Assembly: GCA_934045905.1 (NCBI GenBank) | Contig: OW203762.1 | Location: 1,488,001 to 1,552,000, forward strand | Direction: 5' to 3' | Length of the DNA: 64,000 nt | DNA from: Leuctra nigra | Taxonomy: Eukaryota; Arthropoda; Insecta; Plecoptera; Leuctridae | Part shown: positions 29,946-43,369 of the stretch, piece after piece | How the letters are laid out: each line of letters opens with the position of its first letter | Numbering within the stretch: position 1 is the stretch's first letter | Notes under the pieces: generated by a model | The model's input: the letters and a program-made list of their open reading frames with translations, nothing else | What the model was told of the DNA's origin: nothing | Database searches by the model: none | Translations under genes and position numbers: made by a program

Positions 29946-32900
29946 TCGCGATGCTCGCTTAGCGACATGCTTGGTCTGACACGATGCTCGCTTAGCGACG
30001 TGCTTGGTCTGACACGATGCTCGCTTAGCGCCGTGCTTGGTCTGACACGATGCTCGCTTAGCGACGTGCTTGGTCTGACACGATGCTCGCTTAGCGACGT
30101 GCTTGGTCTGACACGATGCTCGCTTAGCGACGTGCTTGGTCTGACACGATGCTCGCTTAGCGACGTGCTTGGTCTGACACGATGCTCGCTTAGCGACGTG
30201 CTTGGTCTGACACGATGCTCGCTTAGCGACGTGCTTGGTCTGACACGATGCTCGCTTAGCGACGTGCTTGGTCTGACACGATGCTCGCTTAGCGACGTGC
30301 TTAGTCTGACACGATGCTCGCTTAGCGACGTGCTTGGTCTGACACGATGCTCGCTTAGCGACGTGCTGGGTCTGACACGATGCTCGCTTAGCGACGTGCT
30401 TGGTCTGACACGATGCTCGCTTAGCGACGTGCTGGGTCTGACACGATGCTCGACGGCTTGTCTGACACGATGCTCGCTTAGCGACGTGCTTGGTCTGACA
30501 CGATGCTCGCTTAGCGACGTGCTTGGTCTGACACGATGCTCGCTTAGCGACGTGCTTGGTCTGACACGATGCTCGCTTAGCGACGTGCTTGGTCTGACAC
30601 GATGCTCGCTTAGCGACGTGCTTGGTCTGACACGATGCTCGCTTAGCGACGTGCTTGGTCTGACACGATGCTCGCTTAGCGACGTGCTTGGTCTGACACG
30701 ATGCTCGCTTAGCGACGTGCTTGGTCTGACACGATGCTCGCTTAGCGACGTGCTGGGTCTGACACGATGCTCGCTTAGCGACGTGCTTGGTCTGACACGA
30801 TGCTCGCTTAGCGACGTGCTGGTCTGACACGATGCTCGCTTAGCGACGTGCTTGGTCTGACACGATGCTCGCTTAGCGACGTGCTGGGTCTGACACGATG
30901 CTCGCTTAGCGACGTGCTNNNNNNNNNNNNNNNNNNNNNNNNNNNNNNNNNNNNNNNNNNNNNNNNNNNNNNNNNNNNNNNNNNNNNNNNNNNNNNNNNN
31001 NNNNNNNNNNNNNNNNNNNNNNNNNNNNNNNNNNNNNNNNNNNNNNNNNNNNNNNNNNNNNNNNNNNNNNNNNNNNNNNNNNNNNNNNNNNNNNNNNNNN
31101 NNNNNNNNNNNNNNNNNNTCGCTTAGCGACGTGCTGGGTCTGACACGATGCTCGCTTAGCGACGTGCTTGGTCTGACACGATGCTCGCTTAGCGACGTGC
31201 TTGGTCTGACACGATGCTCGCTTAGCGACGTGCTTGGTCTGACACGATGCTCGCTTAGCGACGTGCTTGGTCTGACACGATGCTCGCTTAGCGACGTGCT
31301 TGGTCTGACACGATGCTCGCTTAGCGACGTGCTTGGTCTGACACGATGCTCGCTTAGCGACGTGCTTGGTCTGACACGATGCTCGCTTAGCGACGTGCTT
31401 GGTCTGACACGATGCTCGCTTAGCGACGTGCTTGGTCTGACACGATGCTCGCTTTGCGACGTGCTTGGTCTGACACGATGCTCGCTTAGCGACGTGCTTG
31501 GTCTGACACGATGCTCGCTTAGCGACGTGCTTGGTCTGACACGATGCTCGCTTAGCGACGTGCTTGGTCTGACACGATGCTCGCTTAGCGACGTGCTTGG
31601 TCTGACACGATGCTCGCTTAGCGACGTGCTTGGTCTGACACGATGCTCGCTTAGCGACGTGCTTGGTCTGACACGATGCTCGCTTAGCGACGTGCTTGGT
31701 CTGACACGATGCTCGCTTAGCGACGTGCTTGGTCTGACACGATGCTCGCTTAGCGACGTGCTTGGTCTGACACGATGCTCGCTTAGCGACGTGCTTGGTC
31801 TGACACGATGCTCGCCTAGCGACGTGCTTGGTCTGACACGATGCTCGCTTAGCGACGTGCTTGGTCTGACACGATGCTCGCTTAGCGACGTGCTTGGTCT
31901 GACACGATGCTCGCTTAGCGACGTGCTTGGTCTGACACGATGCTCGCTTAGCGACGTGCTTGGTCTGACACGATGCTCGCTTAGCGACGTGCTTGGTCTG
32001 ACACGATGCTCGCTTAGCGACGTGCTTGGTCTGACACGATGCTCGCTTAGCGACGTGCTTGGTCTGACACGATGCTCGCTTAGCGACGTGCTTGGTCTGA
32101 CACGATGCTCGCTTAGCGACGTGCTTGGTCTGACACGATGCTCGCTTAGCGACGTGCTTGGTCTGACACGATGCTCGCTTAGCGACGTGCTGGGTCTGAC
32201 ACGATGCTCGCTTAGCGACGTGCTTGGTCTGACACGATGCTCGCTTAGCGACGTGCTTGGTCTGACATGATGCTCGCTTAGCGACGTGCTTGGTCTGACA
32301 CGATGCTCGCTTAGCGACGTGCTTGGTCTGACACGATGCTCGCTTAGCGACGTGCTTGGTCTGACACGATGCTCGCTTAGCGACGTGCTTGGTCTGACAC
32401 GATGCTCGCTTAGCGACGTGCTTGGTCTGACACGATGCTCGCTTAGCGACGTGCTGGGTCTGACACGATGCTCGCTTAGCGACGTGCTGGGTCTGACACG
32501 ATGCTCGCTTAGCGACGTGCTGGGTCTGACACGATGCTCGCTTAGCGACGTGCTTGGTCTGACACGATGCTCGCTTAGCGACGTGCTTGGTCTGACACGA
32601 TGCTCGCTTAGCGACGTGCTTGGTCTGACACGATGCTAGCTTAGCGACGTGCTTGGTCTGACACGATGCTCGCTTAGCGACGTGCTTGGTCTGACACGAT
32701 GCTCGCTTAGCGACGTGCTGGGTCTGACACGATGCTCGCTTAGCGACGTGTTTGGTCTGACACGATGCTCGCTTAGCGACGTGCTGGGTCTGACACGATG
32801 CTCGCTTAGCGACGTGCTTGGTCTGACACGATGCTCGCTTAGCGACGTGCTTGGTCTGACACGATGCTCGCTTAGCGACGTGCTGGGTCTGACACGATGC

Positions 32901-33552
32901 TCGCTTAGCGACGTGCTGGGTCTGACACGATGCTCGCTTAGCGACGTGCTTGGTCTGACACGATGCTCGCTTAGCGACGTGCTGGGTCTGACACGATGCT
33001 CGCTTAGCGACGTGCTTGGTCTGACACGATGCTCGCTTAGCGACGTGCTTGGTCTGACACGATGCTCGCTTAGCGACGTGCTTGGTCTGACACGATGCTC
33101 GCTTAGCGACGTGCTTGGTCTGACACGATGCTCGCTTAGCGACGTGCTTGGTCTGACACGATGCTCGCTTAGCGACGTGCTTGGTCTGACACGATGCTCG
33201 CTTAGCGACGTGCTTGGTCTGACACGATGCTCGCTTAGCGACGTGCTTGGTCTGACACGATGCTCGCTTAGCGACGTGCTTGGTCTGACACGATGCTCGC
33301 TTAGCGACGTGCTGGGTCTGACACGATGCTCGCTTAGCGACGTGCTTGGTCTGACACGATGCTCGCTTAGCGACGTGCTTGGTCTGACACGATGCTCGCT
33401 TAGCGACGTGCTTGGTCTGACACGATGCTAGCTTAGCGACGTGCTTGGTCTGACACGATGCTCGCTTAGCGACGTGCTTGGTCTGACACGATGCTCGCTT
33501 AGCGACGTGCTTGGTCTGACACGATGCTCGCTTAGCGACGTGCTTGGTCTGA
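29946..33552. repeat. 33-bp minisatellite, at least 100 copies
   Basis: Unit containing GACACGATGCTCGCTTAGCG and ACGTGCTTGGTCT. The main variants are CTTGGT and CTGGGT. One shortened unit (GATGCTCGACGGCTTGTC) is near 30448. The period is a multiple of three, so both strands read as long periodic ORFs (to 885 codons); these are not genes. An assembly gap of 200 N lies within, so the true copy number is unknown. Confidence 0.97.
30919..31118. other. Assembly gap of 200 N in the 33-bp array
   Basis: Exactly 200 N, a likely placeholder. The array continues in the same orientation on both sides. Confidence 0.95.
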
Positions 33553-34046
33553 CTAATAAACACTGCCCACGCCCTGAAGGTGTTTCTCTTCTCCTTTGTC
33601 GCGAACTCTCATCGTGTTTGGGAGGGTCTTTCACTTTGTCAGTCACTCCTGGCATTGTTGTCCACACAATCTTCTACACTATTTGTCCTGAAAGCGATAA
33701 CATTATTATTTATTAGTATCGACAGATTGAAATAATACAATATAATCATGAGAGTTCAAAAACCATTATAACTTCGAACATTATTTCACGCAGGTCTTGT
33801 ATTCAGAAACCTTCAAAATTGAGATTTTTAACAAACCACAATTTGAGAACTGTCCAAAATTCTTGTTTATTTGATAACATCCAAATTACTTATAATCGGA
33901 AGACGATACATAATCCGTTGTCTATCAAAGTTATTTCCTCATAATATTAATTTATTACAAAAACTATTTCTTTTTCTTCAAGATGTTTAACAAGAGATAA
34001 AAAAACGCAACTATAGGGGTTCAAAAATGATATAGATGACATCGTG
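33553..34046. other. Unassigned DNA
   Basis: Starts with AATAAACACTGCCC directly after the array; no supported feature. Confidence 0.4.
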
Positions 34047-34142
34047 TGCATCAAATGAAATCTATTGTTGAAATAAGTGCATCAAATGAAATCTATTGTT
34101 GAAATAAGTGCATCAAATGAAATCTATTGTTGAAATAAGTGT
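34047..34142. repeat. 31-bp tandem repeat, 3 copies
   Basis: CATCAAATGAAATCTATTGT followed by TGAAATAAGTG, three near-identical units. Confidence 0.9.
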
Positions 34143-35051
34143 CACGAACAAAGAATCTGTGATGAGGATTACCGCGACACAACACATCATGGCAATGAGC
34201 TCACGTAAGTTGCGTGGGTTTGTTTGCTAAGCGATCAATCAATCAGCGGCTGCCTCCGTCATGCCTTATAGGAGAATTGTGACTCAGGGGTGCAAAAATA
34301 CAATAAACTATGTTCAACAAATCACATACAAATCATAATGAAATTAAAATTAAAAAAAAAGTAAAAATAATAGAAAATCTGATAATAATAAATAATAATT
34401 AAATAAAAAATACCTATTAAAAAATGGAAGATCAAAACTTCAACAAAATTTCAAAATGTAAGTAATATTACGGAAAATTCAAAGAAAATTATACATAAAT
34501 AAGAAACTTATAAAAATTAAATAATCAACATAATTTAAAAGTATTAAATATTCACATAAAATATATAAAAAATAAATAATCTAATGATAAAAATCAAACA
34601 AAAACTTATAATAACCAAGGCTGCAAAAATTCAGCTAAAAATTCCAAAATCTAAAAACAAACAAAATTAAATAATGTTATAATAAAATTTAAATATTGTA
34701 AATATAAAACATTTGTAATGATATTTCCGACTGAGAAGGTAAATCTAATATCTCTTTTGTGTGTTGAATGATATTGGACTGCTCACGAGGTTGTATTGTC
34801 AAGTATTTGAGACTGAGTGACGATGAATCCCGTGAATGTTTGGACGCAATCCAACGCCAGTTTTAATGCATATCATCAGTTCACTTGTTCGCTCTCGACT
34901 TTACATTTCATTCCATATCTTGAATTGAACAGCGAGGATTGTCGTGAGTTTCAAACAACTTGAAACACATCAATAAATCTAAGTAATATTGTAATGAGGT
35001 GAAATCTATACCCAATAAGAAATATATTATAATATAGAACCAAGAAGTTAA
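34143..35051. other. Very AT-rich unassigned DNA
   Basis: 34300-34720 is mostly A and T with many A-runs. No ORF or repeat pair recognised. Confidence 0.5.
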
Positions 35052-35980
35052 CTAGGAAAACGCTCTGTGTAACGCGTTGATGAGCGAGCACGGATACACG
35101 CAACACCTCGAACCGAAATTATGTCTATCGAATGTCATTAAAAGCCAACAATTCTTTAGTTTCGTCACAGACTTGTATAAAAATCTCCAAAATCTCCAAA
35201 AATATTGGCGCCAATCCTTGCTAAGTTTTAAGTTGATCGATTAAACCTTTATGATTGAACGGTTCCTTGTTAATTTTCAAAAATCACAGGATCTCGTTCA
35301 AAAAATATACCTGGGACCACCCATATGATATGATATGTAGTGTGTGTACACAATATCAGATCAATCTGTTAAACGGTCATTATTAGTTTCATATCGTTTA
35401 AAACTTTCTGCTCTAACTACCTTGCCTTGAACTGTAGATTCGAAGTCGCCGTGAATTTGACAGCCAACACGCAAAATGTCCCTAAAATGACAAAAACTTT
35501 TGAAAATAACGACAGATTAGAGTGAAAATTGGCAAAAATACCTTAAATGTTGGTACCAATGACCATGCGAAGTTTTTAGTTGGTCGGTCAATCGGTTCCA
35601 GTTTAAATTTCAAAAATCAAAGGAAAAATGGTTTCAAATTTGAACCAATTGGAGGATTTGGCTGAATTTTTTTTTGATTGGGTACAATGTTGGTTGCAAT
35701 GACTTTGCTAAATTTCAAATTGATCGAACCAACCAATCGAAAGATAATTTTTATAAAATTTGAACCAATCACAGGATCTCGTTTAGAAAAGATCCCAAGG
35801 ATCGCATAGATTACGTTAGTATGTGTACAAAATTTCAGATCGATTGGTTGTGCGGTTTGACCTGGGCAGTGCAGGCAAAAAAAAATACAAAAAAAACAAC
35901 AAAAAAAAAAAAAAAAAAAAAAACACACACAGAGAAAGTGCCATAAGAGTACCGTGGTGACGCTCGCTACGCTCGCTCAT
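35052..35980 (-). mobile_element. Helitron-like element HelB copy
   Basis: A|CTAGGAAAACGCTCTGTG to ACGCTCGCTACGCTCGCTCA followed by TT. It is 929 bp, parallel to 14238-15178 throughout, with an A-run of about 20 near 35905-35925. Confidence 0.8.
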
Positions 35981-36236
35981 TGAACCAGGAATGTATGATA
36001 AAAATCCTACTCGACGCGACGCCGGTACTTTAAATTTAAAAAAAACATAAATTAAAACACGTAGCCAATAGGAAATAATAGTATTAAAAATCATTGAATT
36101 GTGAAACCATTGAACACTCAAATATTCTGAAAACGGTGTAACTTTTGTCGAAGTGACATAATTTTCGCAACAAACAAATGAGAAATTGAGAAAATCTATG
36201 TACGAAAATTTCCTGATCGAACACCTAATGTTGAAG

Positions 36237-37205
36237 GTCAAGCTGGGCACATTGGAGTGGTTGTGCTGGGCACATTGGAGTGGTATTGCTGGGCACATTG
36301 GAGTGGTTTTGCTGGGCACATTGGAGTGGTTTTGCTGGGCACATTGGAGTGGTTTTGCTGGGCACATTGGAGTGGTTTTGCTGGGCACATTGGAGTGGTT
36401 TTGCTGGGCACATTGGAGTGGTTTTGCTGGGCACATTGGAGTGGTTTTGCTGAGCACATTGGAGTGGTATTGCTGGGCACATTGGAGTGGTATTGCTGGG
36501 CACATTGGAGTGGTTGTGCTGGGCACATTGGAGTGGTTTTGCTGGGCACATTGGAGTGGTTTTGCTGGGCACATTGGAGTGGTTTTGCTGGGCACATTGG
36601 AGTGGTTCTGCTGGGCACATTGGAGTGGTATTGCTGGGCACATTGGAGTGGTATTGCTGGGCACATTGGAGTGGTATTGCTGGGCACATTGGAGTGGTAT
36701 TGCTGGGCACATTGGAGTGGTATTGCTGGGCACATTGGAGTGGTATTGCTGGGCACATTGGAGTGGTTTTGCTGGGCACATTGGAGTGGTATTGCTGGGC
36801 ACATTGGAGTGGTATTGCTGGGCACATTGGAGTGGTATTGCTGGGCACATTGGAGTGGTTGTGCTGGGCACATTGGAGTGGTTGTGCTGGGCACATTGGA
36901 GTGGTTTTGCTGGGCACATTGGAGTGGTTTTGCTGGGCACATTGGAGTGGTTTTGCTGGGCACATTGGAGTGGTATTGCTGGGCACATTGGAGTGGTATT
37001 GCTGGGCACATTAGAGTAGTTGTGCTGGGCACATTGGAGTGGTTGTGCTGGGCACATTGGAGTGGTTTTGCTGGGCACATTGGAGTGGTTTTGCTGGGCA
37101 CATTGGAGTGGTATTGCTGGGCACATTGGAGTGGTTTTGTTGGGCACATTGGAGTGGTATTGCTGGGCAAATTGGAGTGGTATTGCTGGGCACATTGGAG
37201 TATTC
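36237..37205. repeat. 23-bp minisatellite, about 42 copies
   Basis: Unit GCACATTGGAGTGG-NN-TGCTGG. Most variation falls on two adjacent positions, giving TT, AT, TG or TC, and these variants occur in runs. The period of 23 puts all frames in play, so the ORFs read through it are artefacts. It abuts the 34-bp array with a short junction (ATTCTCCACACCGG). Confidence 0.97.
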
Positions 37206-40200
37206 TCCACACCGGGGGGCCCACACCGGCCTGTCTGCTAGACAATGTCTGGGCCCACACCGGCCTGTCTGCTAGATAATGTCTGGGCCCACACCGGCCT
37301 TTCTACTAGACAATGTCTGGGCCCACACCGGCCTGTCTGCTAGACAATGTCTGGGCCCACACCTGCCTGTCTGATGGACAATGTCTGGGCCCACACCGGC
37401 CTGTCTGCTAGACAATGTCTGGGCCCGCACCGGCCTGTCTGTTAGACAATGTCTGGGCCCACACCGGCCTGTCTGCTAGACAATGTCTAGGCCCACACCG
37501 GCCTGTCTGCTAGATAATGTCTGGGCCCACACCGGCCTGTCTACTAGACAATGTCTGGGCCCACACCTGCCTGTCTGCTAGACAATGTCTAGGCCCACAC
37601 CGGCCTGTCTGCTAGATAATGTCTGGGCCCGCACCAGCCTGTCTGCTAGATAATGTCTGGGCCCACACCCCCACCGATGGCTGCCACCTTATCGCGGTGG
37701 TGGGGTTTGTGTTGGCCAATGATCCATTGCAGCTACGCCGGCGAGCATATGCTCATGTGTAAGGGTTACCCATGCCGGACAGATCAGTGGTGAGGCCCAG
37801 ACCAAGAGCAGCCAGGGTCGGCCTAACCATGCCCTCCCTTGAATTTGCGGTCCCCTCGGGCCGGCCTCCACCCTCGAGATGGTGATCCCCCTGAAATCGG
37901 GTTCAGCCGGCCCGAATCCTCACACCCCCCGGTCCGTCCCCATTCCGGCCTGGCCTTCCCACTAGTGCTGGACTCCCCCGGATCGGGCCCGTTAGGTCGA
38001 CCCCCTCTCCTTGCCCTCCAATTATGATCAACAAAATTAAATATACCAATTAATGTGCGCAATATAACCTCGTCGTTGACGCGCCATTAAACCCTAATAA
38101 TCTAATCTAATCTGGGCCCACACCGGCCTGTCTGCTAGACAATGTCTGGGCCCGCACCGGCCTGTCTGCTAGACAATGTCTGGGCCCACACCGGCCTGTC
38201 TGCTAGACAATGTCTGGGCCCACACCAGCCTGTCTGCTGGACAATGTCTGGGCCCGCACCGGCCTGTCTGCTAGACAATGTCTGGGCCCGCACCGGCCTG
38301 TCTGCTAGACAATGTCTGGGCCCACACCGGCCTGTCTGCTAGACAATGTCTGGGCCCACACCGGCCTGTCTGCTAGACAATGTCTGGGCCCGCACCGGCC
38401 TGTCTGCTAGACAATGTCTGGGCCCACACCGGCCTGTCTGCTAGTTAATGTCTGGGCCCACACCGGCCTGTCTGCTAGACAATGTCTGGGCCCACACCGG
38501 CCTGTCTGCTGGACAATGTCTGGGCCCGCACCGGCCTGTCTGCTAGATAATGTCTGGGCCCGCACCGGCCTGTCTGCTAGACAATGTCTGGGCCCACACC
38601 GGCCTGTCTGCTGGACAATGTCTGGGCCCGCACCGGCCTGTCTGCTAGACAATGTCTGGGCCCGCACCGGCCTGTCTGCTAGATAATGTCTGGGCCCGCA
38701 CCGGCCTGTCTGCTAGACAATGTCTGGACCCACACCTGCCTGTCTGCTAGACAATGTCTGGGCCCGCACCGGCCTGTCTGCTAGACAATGTCTGGGCCCA
38801 CACCGGCCTGTCTGCTAGACAATGTCTGGGCCCACACCGGCCTGTCTGCTAGACAATGTCTGGGCCCGCACCGGCCTGTCTGCTAGACAATGTCTGGGCC
38901 CACACCGGCCTGTCTGCTAGACAATGTCTGGGCCCACACCGGCCTGTCTGCTAGACAATGTCTGGGCCCACTCCGGCCTGTCTGCTAGACAATGTCTGGG
39001 CCCGCACCGGCCTGTCTGCTAGATAATGTCTGGGCCCGCACCGGCCTGTCTGCTAGACAATGTCTGGGCCCACACCGGCCTGTCTGCTGGACAATGTCTG
39101 GGCCCGCACCGGCCTGTCTGCTAGACAATGTCTGGGCCCGCACCGGCCTGTCTGCTAGATAATGTCTGGGCCCGCACCGGCCTGTCTGCTAGACAATGTC
39201 TGGACCCACACCTGCCTGTCTGCTAGACAATGTCTGGGCCCACACCGGCCTGTCTGCTAGACAATGTCTGGGCCCACACCGGCCTGTCTGCTAGACAATG
39301 TCTGGGCCCACACCTGCCTGTCTGCTAGACAATGTCTGGGCCCGCACCGGCCTGTCTGCTAGACAATGTCTGGGCCCACACCTGCCCGTCTGCTAGACAA
39401 TGTCTGGGCCCACACCGGCCTGTCTACTAGACAATGTCTGGGCCCACACCGGCCTGTCTGCTAGACAATGTCTGGGCCCGCACCGGCCTGTCTGCTAGAC
39501 AATGTCTGGGCCCACACCGGCCTGTCTGCTAGACAATGTCTGGGCCCGCACCTGCATGTCTGCTAGACAATGTCTGGGCCCACACCGGCCTGTCTACTAG
39601 ACAATGTCTGGGCCCACACCGGCCTGTCTGCTAGACAATGTCTGGGCCCGCACCGGCCTGTCTGCTAACAATGTCTTCGCCCACACCTGCCTGTCTGCTA
39701 GACAATGTCTGGGCCCGCACCGGCCTGTCTGCTAGACAATGTCTGGGCCCGCACCGGCCTGTCTGCTAGACAATGTCTGGGCCCGCACCGGCCTGTCTGC
39801 TAGACAATGTCTGGGCCCACACGTGCCTGTCTGCTAGACAATGTCTGGGCCCGCACCGGCCTGTCTGGGCACGCACCGGCCTGTCTGCTAGACAATGTCT
39901 GGGCCCGCACCGGCCTGTCTGCTAGGCAATGTCTGGGCCCACACCGGCCTGTCTGCTAGACAATGTCTGGGCCCACACCGGCCTGTCTGCTAGACAATGT
40001 CTGGGTTCACACCTGCCTGTCTGCTAGACAATGTCTGGGCCCACACCTGCCTGTCTGCTAGACAATGTCTGGGCCCGCACCGGCCTGTCTGCTAGACAAG
40101 GTCTGGGCCCACACCGGCCTGTCTGCTAGACAATGTCTGGGCCCGCACCGGCCTGTCTGCTAGACAATGTCTGGGCCCACACGTGCCTGTCTGCTAGACA

Positions 40201-42437
40201 ATGTCTGGGCCCGCACCGGCCTGTCTGCTAGACAATGTCTGGGCCCACACCTGCCCGTCTGCTAGACAATGTCTGGGCCCACACCGGCCTGTCTACTAGA
40301 CAATGTCTGGGCCCACACCGGCCTGTCTGCTAGACAATGTCTGGGCCCGCACCGGCCTGTCTGCTAGACAATGTCTGGGCCCACACCGGCCTGTCTGCTA
40401 GACAATGTCTGGGCCCGCACCTGCATGTCTGCTAGACAATGTCTGGGCCCACACCGGCCTGTCTACTAGACAATGTCTGGGCCCACACCGGCCTGTCTGC
40501 TAGACAATGTCTGGGCCCGCACCGGCCTGTCTGCTAACAATGTCTGGGCCCACACCTGCCTGTCTGCTAGACAATGTCTGGGCCCGCACCGGCCTGTCTG
40601 CTAGACAATGTCTGGGCCCGCACCGGCCTGTCTGCTAGACAATGTCTGGGCCCGCACCGGCCTGTCTGCTAGACAATGTCTGGGCCCACACGTGCCTGTC
40701 TGCTAGACAATGTCTGGGCCCGCACCGGCCTGTCTGCTAGACAATGTCTGGGCCCACACCGGCCTGTCTGCTAGACAATGTCTGGGCCCACACCGGCCTG
40801 TCTGCTAGACAATGTCTGGGCCCACACCGGCCTGTCTGCTAGACAATGTCTGGGCCCACACCTGCCTGTCTGCTAGACAATGTCTGGGCCCGCACCGGCC
40901 TGTCTGCTAGACAATGTCTGGGCCCACACCGGCCTGTCTGCTAGACAATGTCTGGGCCCGCACCGGCCTGTCTGCTAGACAATGTCTGGGCCCGCACCGG
41001 CCTGTCTGCTAGACAATGTCTGGGCCCACACGTGCCTGTCTGCTAGACAATGTCTGGGCCCGCACCGGCCTGTCTGCTAGATAATGTCTGGGCCCGCACC
41101 GGCCTGTCTGGGCCCGCACCGGCCTGTCTGCTAGACAATGTCTGGGCCCGCACCGGCCTGTCTGCTAGACAATGTCTGGGCCCACACCGGCCTGTCTGCT
41201 AGACAATGTCTGGGCCCACACCGGCCTGTCTGCTAGACAATGTCTGGGCCCACACCTGCCTGTCTGCTAGACAATGTCTGGGCCCGCACCTGCCATCTGC
41301 TAGACAATGTCTGGGCCCACACCGGCCTGTCTGCTAGACAATGTCTGGGCCCGCACCGTCCTGTCTGCTAGACAATGTCTGGGCCCACACCGGCCTGTCT
41401 GCTAGACAATGTCTGGGCCCGCACCTGCCTGTCTGCTAGACAATGTCTGGGCCCGCACCTGCCTGTCTGCTAGACAATGTCTGGGCCCACACCGGCCTGT
41501 CTGCTAGACAATGTCTGGGCCCGCACCGGCCTGTCTGCTAGACAATGTCTGGGCCCACACCGGCCTGTCTGCTAGACAATGTCTGGGCCCGCACCGGCCT
41601 GTCTGCTAGATAATGTCTGGGCCCGCACCGGCCTGTCTGCTAGACAATGTCTGGGCCCGCACTTGCCTGTCTGCTAGACAATGTCTGGGCCCGCACCGGC
41701 CTGTCTGCTAGACAATGTATGGGCCCACACCTGCTTGTCTGCTAGACAATGTCTGGGCCCACACCTGCCTGTCTGCTAGACAATGTCTGGGCCCGCACCG
41801 GCCTGTCTGCTAGATAATGTCTGGGCCCGCACCTGCCTGTCTGCTAGATAATGTCTGGGCCCGCACCGGCCTGTCTGCTAGACAATGTCTGGGCCCGCAC
41901 CGGCCTGTCTGCTAGATAATGTCTGGGCCCGCACCGGCCTGTCTGCTAGACAATGTCTGGGCCCACACCGGCCTGTCTGCTAGACAATGTCTGGGCCCAC
42001 ACCGGCCTGTCTGCTAGACAATGTCTGGGCCCACACCGGCCTGTCTGCTAGACAATGTCTGGGCTCACACCGGCCTGTCTGCTAGACAATGTCTGGGCCC
42101 GCACCGGCCTGTCTGCTAGACAATGTCTGGGCCCACACCGGCCTGTCTGCTAGACAATGTCTGGGCCCGCACCGGCCTGTCTGCTAGACAATGTCTGGGC
42201 CCGCACCGGCCTGTCTGCTAGACAATGTCTGGGCCCACACCGGCCTGTCTGCTAGACAATGTCTGGGCCCACACCGGCCTGTCTGCTAGACAATGTCTGG
42301 GCCCGCACCTGCCTGTCTGCTAGACAATGTCTGGGCCCGCACCTGCCTGTCTGCTAGACAATGTCTGGGCCCACACCGGCCTGTCTGCTAGACAATGTCT
42401 GGGCCCGCACCGGCCTGTCTGCTAGACAATGTCTGGA
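37206..42437. repeat. 34-bp minisatellite, about 140 copies
   Basis: Unit GACAATGTCTGGGCCCACAC then CGGCCTGTCTGCTA. Frequent variants are CCCGCAC for CCCACAC, CACCTGCC for CACCGGCC, GATAATG for GACAATG. A composite block with the variant GCACCTGCATGTCTGC recurs at 39552 and 40421 (869 bp apart), showing higher-order duplication. It is interrupted by a retroposon at 37670-38105. Confidence 0.97.
37670..38105 (+). mobile_element. Retroposon (SINE-like), copy 2, with 14-bp target duplication
   Basis: Inserted in the 34-bp array. TCTGGGCCCACACC is present on both sides (37656-37669 and 38106-38119). In the array this 14-mer is part of each unit, and its position in phase on both sides fits a target-site duplication. 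The 3' end is AATCTAATCTAATCT, a short tandem tail typical of LINE-mobilised elements. It shares about 350 bp with 4756-5118. The 5' region has GCGGTGGTGGGGTTTGTGTT. No Pol III promoter boxes were recognised with confidence. Confidence 0.8.
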
Positions 42438-42781
42438 TCGGCAATTGCGTCTCGAATGCCATTGATCGCTTAATTGTACCATTGACTTGTGACTTGGTGA
42501 TGCTTGTTGGCTCGACCTCAACTATGTGTGCTAACCACTGCATCAGCATGCCTGTTACACTCCGTGCAGCTCAGTTGACATTAGAACGCAAATAAGAACG
42601 CAAACTTATTTAATATTTTGCGCACAAACTCGACTAAGTAAATGGACAATTTACAGAAAATTTCCGAAATTTTACGAAAATCAGCGTTTTGGGATTTAAA
42701 CTACATTATTTTGTATGAATTCTCCGCAATAATATGACTGCAAAATTTCAAAATTGTATGACATTTCTCTCTATATATATA
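42438..42781. other. Unassigned DNA
   Basis: No supported feature; a short TATATATA run precedes HelA. Confidence 0.4.
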
Positions 42782-43369
42782 CTAGGAAACCGCTCAGTGT
42801 AACGCGTTGATGAGCGAGCACGGGTACGTGCAAATTCTCTAACCGGAAATGAATACACAACGCACCGAAAATATATACCAACATCCATATTGGGTTGAAA
42901 TTTGATCCACTCAATCAACATAAAAGTATATGCTTTACATCGAAATTTGAAAATAGCATCTTAGCACTCTGGTACCTAAAGCAAATCAGATTCAATTCAA
43001 ATGGCACTGGGAAAACATTCGCTTCATTTTTGACAGCTATTAAAAATATCAATAAGTTCATACGTTCTTAACTGATGGGATGAAAATGTGTAAAATAAGA
43101 GACAATGTTGGTCTTAATGATCATGCAAAATATGAGTTTGATCAGATTTATCGAAGACTATTTTCATTTTTCAGCCTATCAGGAGATATTTATTAAAATT
43201 TAAACCAATGAATGGATTCAAAAAAAATAGAGTCTGCAAACAGAGAAGGTTGTCTTTAATTTGTGCAACATTTCAGATCGATTGGTGAAACGGTGCGACA
43301 TGTGTATCGGTTAATAGCAGAAAAAATATAAAATATAGTGAAAAGGAGTCGCTCGTTTCGCTCGCTCAA
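42782..43369 (-). mobile_element. Helitron-like element HelA, copy 5
   Basis: A|CTAGGAAACCGCTCAGTG to GGAGTCGCTCGTTTCGCTCG and CTCAA|T; 588 bp with all HelA internal landmarks. Confidence 0.8.

Noticed and set aside
29853..33716. Long ORFs in the 33-bp array
   Set aside because: Same reason: 33 bp is 11 codons, both strands are open, and there are no unique domains.
35816..37279. ORFs of 250-460 codons through the 23-bp array
   Set aside because: The 23-bp period cycles through frames giving several overlapping ORFs on both strands; nothing distinguishes one as real.
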